A stretch of DNA of 64,000 bases from assembly GCF_900101595.1 (NCBI RefSeq), contig NZ_FMYY01000002.1:434001-498000 (forward strand). The letters run 5' to 3'. The notes under the pieces are model-generated. The model was not told where the DNA came from and made no database searches. It saw nothing but the letters and a program-made list of their open reading frames with translations. Source of the stretch: Paenibacillus sp. cl123. GTDB taxonomy: Bacteria; Bacillota; Bacilli; Paenibacillales; NBRC-103111. Below, in pieces: positions 1-9,196 of the stretch. How positions within the stretch are numbered: the first letter of the stretch is position 1; each line of letters starts with the position of its first letter. The translations under genes were made by a program, and so were the position numbers.

Positions 1-446
1 GCCGGGTTCATCGCATCACGTGGACGGGCGTAGGCTTTAATATCGTGCTTACCGGCTTGCTGGTAGTGCTCATCCACCTGTTTAACCGGCAAGCGCTGGG
101 CCTGTTCCTTCCCGCAGAAGGCAAGGCCATTGATATCGGCATCCATATTAATAATGTGACCTTGTGGTCTTTCATCCTGTTCGGCATATTTAATGTGGTG
201 GCAGGCGTTGTGAGATCTGCGGGAGCGGTTATGATGCCGCTGATTTATACGTTTATTGCGCTGCTGATTTTGCGGATTCCGCTCTCTTACTGGCTGGGCT
301 ACGAGTACGGCCTGGATGCCATCTGGTGGAGCTTTCCGGCCAGCTTCCTGCTTGGAGCCATTCTGAATGTATGGTATTACAGGTTCGGGAAGTGGAAAGA
401 GGCCAGAATGCTGGCGGATAAAAAAGCAGAAATGAGCAAGGGTTAG
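1..446 (+). CDS. MATE family multidrug/toxin exporter, 3' end (5' truncated by window)
   Basis: The reading frame is open from base 3, so this is the C-terminal part of a longer gene and the first ATG in the window (position 45) is not its start. The visible residues form about three membrane helices. Landmarks are TGLLV, VTLWSFILFGIFNVV, GVVRSAGAVMMPL and IWWSFP, which match the last third of MATE/DinF-type Na+ or H+ coupled drug antiporters. The same region is easily aligned with the complete MATE protein at 60833-62239 (DRVHRTT, GVIRSTGAVMIPL, VWWSFP), so the two genes are paralogs. Such proteins act in the cytoplasmic membrane; the substrate cannot be told from sequence. The tail is short and charged (KAEMSKG). 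Confidence 0.9.
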   Translation, partial: RVHRITWTGVGFNIVLTGLLVVLIHLFNRQALGLFLPAEGKAIDIGIHINNVTLWSFILFGIFNVVAGVVRSAGAVMMPLIYTFIALLILRIPLSYWLGYEYGLDAIWWSFPASFLLGAILNVWYYRFGKWKEARMLADKKAEMSKG

Positions 447-949
447 CTTCAGAGCGGAAATGCTTGGTCGGCTTAACATGTCATCCAAGCTGAGAACGCT
501 GGAAATGGGGGACATGGTCACGGTCCCGCTGCTGCGGTGACATCAGGATAACGCGTCTAAACCTGGCGATCCCTCCGGTAAGGAAACAGGGTCATGTACA
601 AACGGCGCAAATGGGTAAAAGAAGCCCGCACACAAATTTCCCGATGCCAGCGGAAATTTCTAGTGCGGGCTATTTGCGCTGGATAGGAGGAACGCTTCGG
701 ACTTCTTGCCATACCGCCGGATTGTTGTAGGGCCTCCAGTCATCGGGCGGCATTCCAGCTCACAGGCTTCTTCTTGATTCGTAAGGAGCCAAGATGAAGC
801 AGAACAACTTTCGTCCATGGGACAAGCATTTTGGACGGAAAGGTTGCGTCGCGGAAGGTGCGATGTTATGGTATGATTCTCGTAGAAGACAGGGAATTCC
901 GCAGCGGCAGCATTGTGAAAACATGTATTTATCAGGGAGCGAATAACGT
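447..949. other. Intergenic region of about 500 bases before topB
   Basis: No convincing coding sequence was found on either strand. The main structured element is the hairpin at 623-671. A candidate Shine-Dalgarno AGGGAG lies at 934-939, ten bases before the TTG start of the topoisomerase gene. I found no clear sigma-A promoter. Confidence 0.5.
623..671. terminator. Two-tier stem-loop, probable terminator
   Basis: AGCCCGCAC (623-631) pairs with GTGCGGGCT (663-671). An inner stem is formed by AAATTTCC (634-641) and GGAAATTT (652-659). There is no strong T-run on either side, so termination is inferred from the position between the MATE and topB genes rather than shown. Confidence 0.5.
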
Positions 950-3529
950 TTGAAAACTCTTATTATCGCCGAAAAACCCGATATGGGGCGCAATATCGCC
1001 GCAGCAATCGAGCCGAAGGCGAAAAATCAGCGAACCTATATCGAGGGAGAACGCTATGTGATCACGTGGGCGATCGGACACCTCATCGGGCTGGCTGAGC
1101 CTGATTTGTATGAGGAGCGCTATAAGAAATGGAATTTTAACGATCTGCCCATCATTCCGGACAAATTCAAGCTTGTGCCGAATCCGCGGACGAAGGATCA
1201 GCTGAAGGTCATCAAGGAACTGGCCCAGCGCTGCGACGCCATAGTTAATGCTTGTGACGCCGGGCGCGAGGGACAGCATATTTTTTCCCTGATCCAGCGG
1301 CATCTGAAGCTGAAGCAGCCGGTGAAACGGCTCTGGATCTCGGACCTCACGCCCGAAACGATCCGCAAGGGCTTTGCCGAGCTGCGCGATGGGGCGGAGT
1401 TCGACCCGCTGACGCGGGCAGCCAAGGCGCGCAGCGAAGCGGACTGGCTGATCGGCATGAACGGCTCGCGCGCTTTTACGACGAAGCATCGGGAGCTGTT
1501 GTCGGTCGGCCGTGTGCAGACGCCGGTGCTTGCGATCCTCTACGACCGCCAGAAGGAGATCGAAGCTTTCCAGTCGGCCACCTATTATGAGGTGGAGGCA
1601 TGGTTTGCCCAAGAGCCCACCGAGTACCGCGGCTTGTGGCAGGGAGAGCGGCTGACCGACAAGGAGAAGGCCGAGGCGATCGCAGCCAAGGTGAAGGGCA
1701 AGCCCGGCCGGATCGACAGCTATGAGGTGAAGGATACCCGGGAATATCCGTTCAAATTGTACGATCTGACGCTGCTGCAGCGTGAAGCGAACGCAAAGTT
1801 CGGCTTCTCGGCCAAAAAGACGCTTGATCTTGCACAGGCGCTGTATGAGAAACATAAGGCGATCAGCTACCCGCGGACCAACTCGAACTATGTGACGGAG
1901 CAAAATGTGCCCGAAATGCACCGCACGCTGGAGCAGCTGAAGCGGACAGACTACGCGCAGCTTGCGGAGCAGGCGGACAAGAAGCTGGTGCATACGGGCA
2001 ACCGGGCCGTCTGCAATCCAACCAAGGTCGAGGATCACCATGCGATACTCCCGACCCATAAGATGCCCGGGGCGCTCGCTCCGGACGAGCGAAAGCTGTA
2101 CGATTTGATCGTCAAGCGGTTTTTGTCGCATTTCTACCCGCCGGCGCTGTACAAGGTTCATACGGTGGTGACCGCGTGCGAAGGAGAGAAATTCAAGAGC
2201 ACGGTCAAGCAGGAGCTGTCTCCCGGCTGGAAGACCGTATACGCCGGCGAGCCGAAAGAAACGAAGCCGGCCTCCCGGACAGCGAAAAAAGGCGGGGACA
2301 AGGAAGCCGAAGAGGAATCGGCGGAAGAAGAGATTACAACGCCGTTCACCCTGGATGCGGCTGCGGGCGTGACATGCCGGAAGTCGGAGGCCAAGGAGAA
2401 GGAGACCAAGCCGCCGAAGCCATATACCGAAGGCACCTTGCTGAAAGCGATGGAAAGCGCGGGCAAGCAGATCGAGGATGAGGAGCTTCGCGATGCCATG
2501 AAGGATTCGGGTCTCGGGACGCCGGCGACGCGTGCCTCCGTGATCGAACGGCTCAAGCAGGTCGGCTATGTCGTGATGCAGGGCAAGCGCATCGAGATCA
2601 CGACGAAGGGCCGGACCGCTGTCGAGCTGATTCGCGGGGCCGGCGTCGAGCTGCTGACCTCGCCGGAGATGACGGGCCAATGGGAACGCCGGCTCAATGA
2701 AATTGCGCGCGGCTCGGCTTCGGACGAGACATTTATGCAAAATGTCAAGCGGTTCACCGTATCGATCGTCGATAAGGTAAGAATGCAGCGTCCGGCGGAG
2801 AAGCAGGCGTTCGGCACGGAGTCGGAGACTAAGCCGGAGAAGCCGGGCCGCAGGACGAAGGCCAAGCCGGGCGGCGCTGCCGATCCGGCAGCGGGAGGCG
2901 GCGACTCCCCGGCGAAGCGGGGGAAGCGTTCGCCCGCTGCCCGGACTGCCGGGACGACAGGCGGCCGAGCGGCCGGAGGCGGCAAGCGGACAGCGGCAGC
3001 TGCCGATGAGGCGGGTCGCGCCGAAGCAGCCGCTCCCAAGCGCCGCAGCAGCGCGGCCGGCGCAGCAAGCTCGGCTGCGGCGACGGCCGGAGCCGCTGCA
3101 GGCGGGCAGGCGCCGCGTTCCCGCGGCGGCGCGGGAGCGTCCGCCGTCGCCGCAGCGACAAGCGCCGGCTCCCCGCCGCCCGGAGGAGCCTCGCTGCGAG
3201 CAGCTGACGCGGAACGCAGCAGCAGCGTGGCTCCTCCGGGGGGCTATGCGGCGCTGGGCGCATGTCCGCGCCCCGGATGCGAGGGCCGTATCATACGCGG
3301 CAAGCGGGGTTATGGCTGCAGTGCCTACAAGTCCGGCTGTACGTTCGTGATCTGGAAGGACAGCTTCGGCGCATCCTTGACCGATACGGCTGTCGCGTAT
3401 TTGCTCCGGCACGGGCGCACGGCCCGGATGCGGCTGCAGAACGAGCAGGGGCATGTGCTGGAGGGAAGTCTTGTCCTGAAGGACAACGTTACCGGCAAGC
3501 TGGCGATCGAGCCGGCGGACGGAACCTGA
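950..3529 (+). CDS. topB: DNA topoisomerase III (type IA)
   Basis: Type IA topoisomerase that cuts and passes single DNA strands; it resolves replication and recombination intermediates in the cytoplasm. The N-terminal Toprim domain shows Glu8 (AEKP) and the DAGREG motif at 103-108. The catalytic tyrosine is Tyr307 in ISYPRT. The core runs to about residue 620. It is followed by about 140 residues of Lys/Arg/Ala/Gly-rich low complexity, then a C-terminal zinc ribbon with Cys772, Cys777, Cys790 and Cys797. At 859 residues it is longer than typical Bacillus TopB (about 730), the extra length being mostly the linker. Start is TTG at 950, supported by AGGGAG at 934-939 and by the family N-terminus MKTLIIAEKP. 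Confidence 0.95.
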   Translation: MKTLIIAEKPDMGRNIAAAIEPKAKNQRTYIEGERYVITWAIGHLIGLAEPDLYEERYKKWNFNDLPIIPDKFKLVPNPRTKDQLKVIKELAQRCDAIVNACDAGREGQHIFSLIQRHLKLKQPVKRLWISDLTPETIRKGFAELRDGAEFDPLTRAAKARSEADWLIGMNGSRAFTTKHRELLSVGRVQTPVLAILYDRQKEIEAFQSATYYEVEAWFAQEPTEYRGLWQGERLTDKEKAEAIAAKVKGKPGRIDSYEVKDTREYPFKLYDLTLLQREANAKFGFSAKKTLDLAQALYEKHKAISYPRTNSNYVTEQNVPEMHRTLEQLKRTDYAQLAEQADKKLVHTGNRAVCNPTKVEDHHAILPTHKMPGALAPDERKLYDLIVKRFLSHFYPPALYKVHTVVTACEGEKFKSTVKQELSPGWKTVYAGEPKETKPASRTAKKGGDKEAEEESAEEEITTPFTLDAAAGVTCRKSEAKEKETKPPKPYTEGTLLKAMESAGKQIEDEELRDAMKDSGLGTPATRASVIERLKQVGYVVMQGKRIEITTKGRTAVELIRGAGVELLTSPEMTGQWERRLNEIARGSASDETFMQNVKRFTVSIVDKVRMQRPAEKQAFGTESETKPEKPGRRTKAKPGGAADPAAGGGDSPAKRGKRSPAARTAGTTGGRAAGGGKRTAAAADEAGRAEAAAPKRRSSAAGAASSAAATAGAAAGGQAPRSRGGAGASAVAAATSAGSPPPGGASLRAADAERSSSVAPPGGYAALGACPRPGCEGRIIRGKRGYGCSAYKSGCTFVIWKDSFGASLTDTAVAYLLRHGRTARMRLQNEQGHVLEGSLVLKDNVTGKLAIEPADGT

Positions 3530-3651
3530 CCTGCGAGCGTGTATATGAGCCGGCCGGGGCACGGCGGCAAGCGGCAGGGCTTGCTCTGCTGCTGCGGGCG
3601 CTGCGCTACGGCTTGGCATTGAACATTTTGCGGAGGAGGAGAGGACGGAGC

Positions 3652-4062
3652 ATGAAGGAAGTGCCTGTACCGTTAGTTAAAACCAATCAAGCGGGGATTG
3701 TCCTATTTGTGGCGGCGGCTATTCTATTGAAGGAACCCGCTATCATAGCGGCGCTGTGGGCAGTGCAGGTGATGACCCTGTGGCGGGGAGTACGAGCGAA
3801 CCTGTTCGTACAGCTGGCCGCCCCTCTGCTGAGAAGCCGGATCGCCGGCGCTCAGACGGAATCGCGGGAGCTGCAGCGGTTTAATAACGCCATAGCGGTC
3901 AGCCTGCTGACGCTGTCGCTTGTCGGCTTCTGGATCGATCGCGACGGCTGGACGGGCTATGTGCTGGCCGGTTTCGTAGCGCTGGCGGCCTTAATTGCGC
4001 TCGCCGGCTTTTGTGTAGGCTGTTTTCTGTATTACCAATGGAAGCGGTTGAAAAGAAGATAG
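3652..4062 (+). CDS. DUF4395-like small integral membrane protein
   Basis: A 136-residue protein with about four hydrophobic segments (17-45, 80-95 and two between 100 and 130) and a basic tail ending KRLKRR. The N-terminal KTNQAGIVLFV followed by a Trp-containing hydrophobic stretch and a basic loop resembles the DUF4395 family of unknown function. The frame is open upstream into topB, but ATG 3652 is preceded by a strong purine-rich Shine-Dalgarno (GGAGGAGGAGAGG, about 3632-3644), so the longer ORF starting inside topB is rejected. It lies 122 bases after topB on the same strand and may be co-transcribed. Function is unknown; family assignment is from memory of motif layout. Confidence 0.7.
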   Translation: MKEVPVPLVKTNQAGIVLFVAAAILLKEPAIIAALWAVQVMTLWRGVRANLFVQLAAPLLRSRIAGAQTESRELQRFNNAIAVSLLTLSLVGFWIDRDGWTGYVLAGFVALAALIALAGFCVGCFLYYQWKRLKRR

Positions 4063-4122
4063 GGAACATTACATTTAATCATCTATATAATTAATGATAT
4101 TAATTAAAAGTTATGCCTTAAC

Positions 4123-4152
4123 AGCCCGCTTCCTGGTATCCAGGAGCGGGCT
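4123..4152. terminator. Bidirectional hairpin between convergent genes
   Basis: AGCCCGCT (4123-4130) pairs with AGCGGGCT (4145-4152). CCTGG and CCAGG extend the stem around a three-base loop. It sits between the stop of the DUF4395 gene (+) and the stop of the hemolysin III gene (-), as expected for a shared terminator. T-runs are weak. Confidence 0.65.
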
Positions 4153-4172
4153 GCTCAGCGTGGAACGGGAGC

Positions 4173-4808
4173 CTAACTCGGCAGCACATAAAAATAGATG
4201 GAGACGAAGTGGCAGATGCTGCCCATCAGTACGAACAAATGCCAGACGGCGTGATGGTAGAAAAGCTTTTTCCACAGGTAGAACACCGTCCCCAGCGTAT
4301 ACAAGACGCCTCCCCCCACAAGCCAGGCGAGTCCGGGCTGCGGAAGCTGCTGTTGAAGAGGGACGAACGCGAATATGATCAGCCAGCCCATGCCTATGTA
4401 GAAGAGCGTGGACAACACATTGAATCTGCCGGTGAAAAACAGCTTAAATATAATACCCGCCAAGGCAAGCCCCCACACGATGCCGAACAGACTCCAGCCG
4501 AGCGGACTGCGGATCGTAACCAGCAGAAAAGGGGTATACGTTCCGGCGATCAGGACATAGATGGCGGAGTGGTCCATAATCTCGAAGATGCGGACCCAGC
4601 GTTCCTGCCGTGCGCTGTGCAGCAGGGTGGAGCATAAGTAAAGCAGCAGCAGAGAAGCTCCGAAAATGGCGAAACTGACGACATGCCAAGGCGTTCCGTG
4701 CAGGGAGGATCTAACGACCAGCAGGACGAGCGCCGCTACACTCAGCACCACGCCGATTCCGTGACTGATCGCATTGGCCCGCTCCTGCTTTAATACAGCG
4801 GCATTCAT
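4173..4808 (-). CDS. Hemolysin III / TrhA family membrane protein (PAQR-like)
   Basis: A 211-residue polytopic protein with about seven helices. It carries the family landmarks ANAISHGIG near the N-terminus, STLLHS, DHSAIYVLIAGTYTPF and a C-terminal HHAVWHLFVLMGSICH. The conserved His and Asp residues in these motifs are those proposed to bind a metal in PAQR-superfamily proteins. Bacterial members are often called hemolysin III or YqfA/YplQ/TrhA, with a suggested role in membrane energetics or lipid homeostasis rather than true haemolysis. ATG at 4808 is chosen over a GTG four codons upstream because the GTG overlaps the AAAGGAG ribosome site, which lies 11 bases from the ATG. It has its own promoter at 4835-4864. 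Confidence 0.9.
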   Translation of the reverse strand: MNAAVLKQERANAISHGIGVVLSVAALVLLVVRSSLHGTPWHVVSFAIFGASLLLLYLCSTLLHSARQERWVRIFEIMDHSAIYVLIAGTYTPFLLVTIRSPLGWSLFGIVWGLALAGIIFKLFFTGRFNVLSTLFYIGMGWLIIFAFVPLQQQLPQPGLAWLVGGGVLYTLGTVFYLWKKLFYHHAVWHLFVLMGSICHFVSIYFYVLPS

Positions 4809-4834
4809 TTTTTCCCTCACTCCTTTCTTTCTTT

Positions 4835-4864
4835 ATTATAAAGGTCCCGCCAGCATCTTACCAA
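4835..4864 (-). promoter_or_regulatory. Candidate sigma-A promoter of the hemolysin III gene
   Basis: On the minus strand TTGGTA (4859-4864) is followed by an 18-base spacer and a perfect TATAAT (4835-4840). It lies just upstream of the AAAGGAG ribosome site of the gene ending at 4173. Confidence 0.6.
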
Positions 4865-5066
4865 CAAGACCCGCTACCGGTCGATTGCGCCGCATGGTGG
4901 AGTTAGCAACCTTTGTTTTTCAATCTTCGTTCATCAGTTGATGGAGAAAGGTAGCATATCGGATACCAACTTCTATCCCAAAGGTGAATAGGAATCCCGG
5001 CAGATCCAGGATTATAATGTTCTGAGTGCATGAGGTCGACTCACAAGATTCAGGAGGGAGAACAAA

Positions 5067-6224
5067 ATGTTTGTTGTAAAGCCATGGTTTATTAGAAAGG
5101 CACTTAGTCTGGTCGTGGCAGGCGAAATCGTGTGCTCGGCAAGCGCATGCGGATTCGTTGCCGGGGCTCAAGCGGGCTCGACTATCGACGTATATTTCCA
5201 AGGGGAAAAGCTTCAATTCAATAACGCCGAGCCGCTGATCAAAAACGGCTCGACGCTTGTCCCGTTCCGCAAGCTGTTTGAAACACTTGGCTACACGGTG
5301 ACCTGGGAAAGCTCATCAGAGCGGGCCATCGGCACCAAGGATGGGCTTGTGATTGAACTTACGATCAACAGTACTTCCGCGAAGGTAAACCAAAAAGCGG
5401 TCACTCTCAGCGAACCCGCCCAAATCATCGAAGGGAATACGATGGTCCCGCTTCGCTTTGTGGCGGAGAACAGCGGCTATCAAGTATCGTTCGACAGCAA
5501 CAATGGCGTCAGTACGATACGAATCGGTGAATCAGGCGGCACTCCGGATGCGCCGGATTCTTTATCGGATAACATCGAGCCTTATGTGGTGAAAGGCTAT
5601 ATTCGCGACGCCGAAGGAAATCCGATTGCAGGCGCGACGGTTTATGCAGACAACACCCTACTCTATGACAGCAATATCATCGGAGCTTCGGACGAAACGG
5701 GGTATTACCGGCTGCAGCTTCCTGAGCTCGCCTCCACATGGCGGATAGGAGCAACATTCACAAAAGTTGTGAACGGCAAAAGCACCGAATTCCAAGTCTT
5801 TGCTGACAAGGATGAGCCTTTTAGCGGCAACACGGGAGCAATACGCCATATTACCTGGAAAAATGGGGATGGATACATCTATCTCTACCCGGATATCTTC
5901 TCCTTTAGAGAAGATCTGCCCCAGTTCGACATGCTGGATGTGAAAGTAACGCTGACGCCTGTAGGCGGAGGAACCCCTATTACGAGGATGGTCGATTATG
6001 TAAATGACAGCGTCGGGCTGGAGCAATTGCCCATGGGCAAGTTCACCGCTTCTGCCATTTGGCTGCCGGCAGGGCATGATCCTATTCCGCTCTTGATCCG
6101 GCTAGAGAACAAAGGGGAGTTCGCCGAATCCGTCCAATTCGAGTTTGGAAGCTCAGTCAATGGACCGGACTCGCTCAAATTTATGCGGGAGTTCGAAGTA
6201 CGCATACCGGCAAAAGCTGATTAA
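5067..6224 (+). CDS. Secreted stalk-domain (CuAO N-like) protein with carboxypeptidase-regulatory-like domain
   Basis: A 385-residue exported protein. Residues 1-36 are a signal sequence. Residues about 38-152 form a copper-amine-oxidase N-terminal-like ('stalk') domain with the hallmark GSTLVPFRKLFETLG and NTMVPLRFVAE pairs. A short linker follows, then a carboxypeptidase-regulatory-like beta-sandwich (YVVKGYIRDAEGNPIAGATV) and a unique C-terminal beta region to the end. No enzymatic residues are evident, so a wall-associated structural or binding role is inferred. It is a paralog of the minus-strand gene ending at 9319: the stalk domains agree at most positions, and that protein has an extra N-terminal domain. 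The start follows a good CAGGAGGGA site. SASAC near residue 28 is a poor lipobox, so lipoprotein status is unlikely. Confidence 0.85.
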   Translation: MFVVKPWFIRKALSLVVAGEIVCSASACGFVAGAQAGSTIDVYFQGEKLQFNNAEPLIKNGSTLVPFRKLFETLGYTVTWESSSERAIGTKDGLVIELTINSTSAKVNQKAVTLSEPAQIIEGNTMVPLRFVAENSGYQVSFDSNNGVSTIRIGESGGTPDAPDSLSDNIEPYVVKGYIRDAEGNPIAGATVYADNTLLYDSNIIGASDETGYYRLQLPELASTWRIGATFTKVVNGKSTEFQVFADKDEPFSGNTGAIRHITWKNGDGYIYLYPDIFSFREDLPQFDMLDVKVTLTPVGGGTPITRMVDYVNDSVGLEQLPMGKFTASAIWLPAGHDPIPLLIRLENKGEFAESVQFEFGSSVNGPDSLKFMREFEVRIPAKAD

Positions 6225-6290
6225 TTGGCCGATGGAGCCAGGGAGAGTCTTTCCTGCGGTTCAGCATGGACAATCGAAAGAGGAGATGTT

Positions 6291-6824
6291 ATGACAATTG
6301 ACAAAGCGGCAGGCTGGCTTGCGCTTATAGCCATTCTGGGCGGGATCAGCCGGATCGGGATGACTCCTTCATCGTACATCTGGGGAGGAGACAGCGATCA
6401 GGAATTGATTTGCGCGTTTATCGCAAATATTCTGATGGTGATCGGCACCTTCGGAATTTACTTGAAGCAAATAAAAGAATCGGGCAAGTTTGGCTTTATT
6501 TCCTTCTTGATTCTGGAGCTTGGCCTCATCTTGGTGACATGTACGGTATGGTCTTCGATGCTGCATGTTGATCCCTGGGAGTGGGGCATCGTCAAGACAA
6601 TGGAGATCACGACAGGCATGCTCGGTCTGATTCTGTTCCCGATTGCCGGCTTAAAAGCCCGCGTGCTGCCGAAATGGCCTTGCATCCTAATGATTGCCAT
6701 GCTATTTGTCGGGCCAATACCGATGCTGGAAAAATGGGTCGCCCTGCTGTGGGGACTTTCCTACATCGGCATGGGGTATGCAGTTTGGTCCACGAGAAAT
6801 CGGAGCAGTCATAGCTGGCATTAG
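6291..6824 (+). CDS. Small polytopic membrane protein of unknown function
   Basis: A 177-residue protein with about five hydrophobic helices: 8-24, 38-54, 65-88, 100-120 and 128-160. No recognised catalytic motif is present. ATG 6291 is chosen because AGGAG lies at 6281-6285; the in-frame opening from 6225 has no ribosome site. It starts 66 bases after the stalk protein and ends before a strong terminator at 6864-6900, so the two probably form a two-gene transcript. I do not recognise the family; YckC-, DoxX- and DUF4386-type proteins share this architecture, but nothing decisive is visible. Confidence 0.7.
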   Translation: MTIDKAAGWLALIAILGGISRIGMTPSSYIWGGDSDQELICAFIANILMVIGTFGIYLKQIKESGKFGFISFLILELGLILVTCTVWSSMLHVDPWEWGIVKTMEITTGMLGLILFPIAGLKARVLPKWPCILMIAMLFVGPIPMLEKWVALLWGLSYIGMGYAVWSTRNRSSHSWH

Positions 6825-6863
6825 TTGAATCGATATTCTGTTAAGATAACGAAATGGAAAAGC

Positions 6864-6900
6864 AAAAACTTGATTGACTTTATGTCGATCAAGTTTTTTT
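6864..6900 (+). terminator. Intrinsic terminator
   Basis: AAAAACTTGAT (6864-6874) pairs with ATCAAGTTTTT (6888-6898) and is followed by a T-run. It closes the stalk-protein/membrane-protein transcript. Confidence 0.85.
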
Positions 6901-7066
6901 GTCGAAGAAACAAGCGAATGGAGCCCGCTGAAAATCAGGATTCCACCAGCCATGAAACTGATGGAAGAAGCCCGCCGCTGCTTGCCTTTCCGAAGCCCTT
7001 TGCGGGATACTACCCAGAAGTGGAAATTCATAGTATACTTTGGCTTAAAATATGAGAGGTCAGGTG

Positions 7067-9133
7067 ATGGGGTCCATGGAAAGGGAAATCGGGCAGTCGA
7101 TCCGGTCATTCCCGACAATCGGCCAGCAGCTCGAGCAGTGGAATGATCTGGATTTTACCGGAAGATCGTTCGAGCTTCATTTATTCGATGAATATTTAAC
7201 GCAATTGCATACACGCAGGGAGCGCATAATCAACCTTCACGGAACCGGAGGCATGGGCAAAACCCGGCTTTTGGAGCAGTACCGCAAACGCGCGGAACAG
7301 CGGGGCATACGGTTTGCTCTTGTCGATATGAGAGATTATATGAACGATCCCGCAGCCATTGTTAACCAGTTGGTCCGGCAAATCTACGGGAAACTGCAGT
7401 CGAACGACGAGTGCCGGCAGGAAGAAGGTATGAGGCTTCTGAACATGGCGGCAGCCGAAGAGCGGATCATCCTTGCCTTCGATCACTATGAGGAATCCGG
7501 AAGCATGGATAAGTGGCTCAGGGAGTCTTTCATCCCCCAACTGCATAACCAGGTGCTGATCCTTATAGCCGGCAGGTATCCTTTGGAAGGCTCATGGCGG
7601 GTATCCTCAGCATGGCAGAAGCTTATTGTAACGCTCCCCGTTTCAGAGCTGAACTATGAAGAGACGACGGCATACGCGCGAAATTTGGGCATTACCGACG
7701 AACTTGTTATCGATACAGTATGGCTCAAAACGTTGGGTCATCCTCTCACCCTTTCGTTGTTCGGCCCAATCGCAGCACGTGCAGGAACGGCAGCCGAGCT
7801 TGCTTACGAGCAGGAGTCGCCATTCGAAGCGATAGTCGATCAGTGGTTTCAGGAAGCGCCAAGCGACGAGCTGCGCAGCCTCATTATGACGGCGTCCGTT
7901 CCACGGACGTTTCATCAGGAATTTTTGTCGCAGCTGATGGAAAAAGAAGTCCCTCTGTCGCTGTTCAGCCAGCTGATCCGGTTATCCTTCATTCGCCGGT
8001 CGGCCAAAGGATGGCAAATGCATGAGCTTGTAAGAGAAACGATACGACGGACTTATCGGGATATAATGCCCGAAACGTTCGAGAAGCAGCGCCAATTAAC
8101 GGTTCAAATCTATCACCGGTACATTCTCAATGCGATGGTGAGCGGTCAAAATGCGGCATGGGAAGTCGCTGAAATGCTGCCTCATACGGATAATCCGATA
8201 TTGAGAGCTCATTTCCGGCATTCCAGAGGATCTACCAATTGTTTGGAAGCTGTGACCGAGGCGAATATCGGAGAAGTGGAACAATATATCAGGCTACGGA
8301 ACCGGCAGGACAAAGATTGGAAAATCGTCTGCTCCGACCCTGAATCCGGCACTTCGTTTCGGTATAAATACACGCAGGAGCAAAGTAATTCCCGTCTTAG
8401 CAGCTGCGTGCGGGTGCGGGAGATGCTTCGTGTCGGAGGAGATTTGCAACTGCTGCGCAACCCGGGAGGGCGGATGGTAGGTCTGCTTGCGGCGATGCCC
8501 ATTCATGAATCGACCTTGGATTACTTAATGAAATCCCCAGTATCGGGACCGTTCTTCAGCCGTTTGACTCCAGCTCAATTAAAGACCTATCGTACGTCCG
8601 CCGAGCATTCGCCCGGCACATACTTATTTGCCATTGATGTTGAGGACATGGAGCAAACCGAGCTGCGATCGGACATTATCCGCCTCTTGTTCGAGTTTAT
8701 GATGTCCCGGAAAATTTTGCTCCTTTCTCCGCTGCCGGTCGAATTTTTTTCCAAAACTTACCAGAGTCTGGGCTTCCAACCGGTAGCCGGAACCAAGCAT
8801 TATGAATACGACAAAAAATTACCCGCCTACACTTACATGCTGGATACGAGCGGTGATAAATTGTACGCGTTTGTTACAGGTCTGCTCCAGGGCTCGGAGA
8901 TCCCGAAAAGTCCTTCTTTAGAAAAAACCGATCATATCGGAGAGCTGCCTTTTACGCTTAGAGAGAGGGAGGTCGCCGACCTGCTCGTACGCGGACATAC
9001 GAATCTGGAAATCGCCTCCGCTTTGTATATTACCGTGGCCGCCGTCAAGAAGCACGTGCAATCCATGCTGCAAAAGACCGGGCTGAAAAACCGAACGCAG
9101 CTTACAAGCATCATACTCGAGCAGATCAAATAG
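7067..9133 (+). CDS. STAND-type ATPase / LuxR-family transcriptional regulator with probable GNAT-like middle domain
   Basis: A 688-residue cytoplasmic regulator. A P-loop NTPase occupies about 40-330, with Walker A HGTGGMGKT near 57-66 and a hydrophobic beta strand ending in IILAFDHYE as the Walker B-like site. A winged-helix-like segment follows. Residues about 395-590 look like a GNAT fold: an AVTEANIGEVEQYI start, then GRMVGLLAAMP, TYLFAIDV and a late TYQSLGFQPV...YEY strand pattern. The C-terminus (629-685) is a LuxR helix-turn-helix, LTLREREVADLL...ITVAAVKKHVQSML. The layout resembles MalT/LAL regulators but replaces the TPR sensor. ATG 7067 is preferred because AGAGG lies seven bases upstream; 7052 and 7076 are alternatives. 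It probably controls the adjacent surface-protein genes (inference). Confidence 0.85.
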   Translation: MGSMEREIGQSIRSFPTIGQQLEQWNDLDFTGRSFELHLFDEYLTQLHTRRERIINLHGTGGMGKTRLLEQYRKRAEQRGIRFALVDMRDYMNDPAAIVNQLVRQIYGKLQSNDECRQEEGMRLLNMAAAEERIILAFDHYEESGSMDKWLRESFIPQLHNQVLILIAGRYPLEGSWRVSSAWQKLIVTLPVSELNYEETTAYARNLGITDELVIDTVWLKTLGHPLTLSLFGPIAARAGTAAELAYEQESPFEAIVDQWFQEAPSDELRSLIMTASVPRTFHQEFLSQLMEKEVPLSLFSQLIRLSFIRRSAKGWQMHELVRETIRRTYRDIMPETFEKQRQLTVQIYHRYILNAMVSGQNAAWEVAEMLPHTDNPILRAHFRHSRGSTNCLEAVTEANIGEVEQYIRLRNRQDKDWKIVCSDPESGTSFRYKYTQEQSNSRLSSCVRVREMLRVGGDLQLLRNPGGRMVGLLAAMPIHESTLDYLMKSPVSGPFFSRLTPAQLKTYRTSAEHSPGTYLFAIDVEDMEQTELRSDIIRLLFEFMMSRKILLLSPLPVEFFSKTYQSLGFQPVAGTKHYEYDKKLPAYTYMLDTSGDKLYAFVTGLLQGSEIPKSPSLEKTDHIGELPFTLREREVADLLVRGHTNLEIASALYITVAAVKKHVQSMLQKTGLKNRTQLTSIILEQIK

Positions 9134-9196
9134 CCGCTGGCCCGTCGCATGGATGCCTTGTGGGCGGAGCACTTGCTTGATCCGCCATTTGTACAA

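Noticed and set aside
932-3619. 895-codon open frame antisense to topB
   Set aside because: It mirrors a GC-rich real gene, is Arg/Leu-rich with no recognisable domain, and has no ribosome site. It is a codon-bias shadow.
3262-3651. N-terminal extension of the DUF4395-like gene into topB
   Set aside because: A strong ribosome site lies before ATG 3652 and the extension lacks membrane or domain features.
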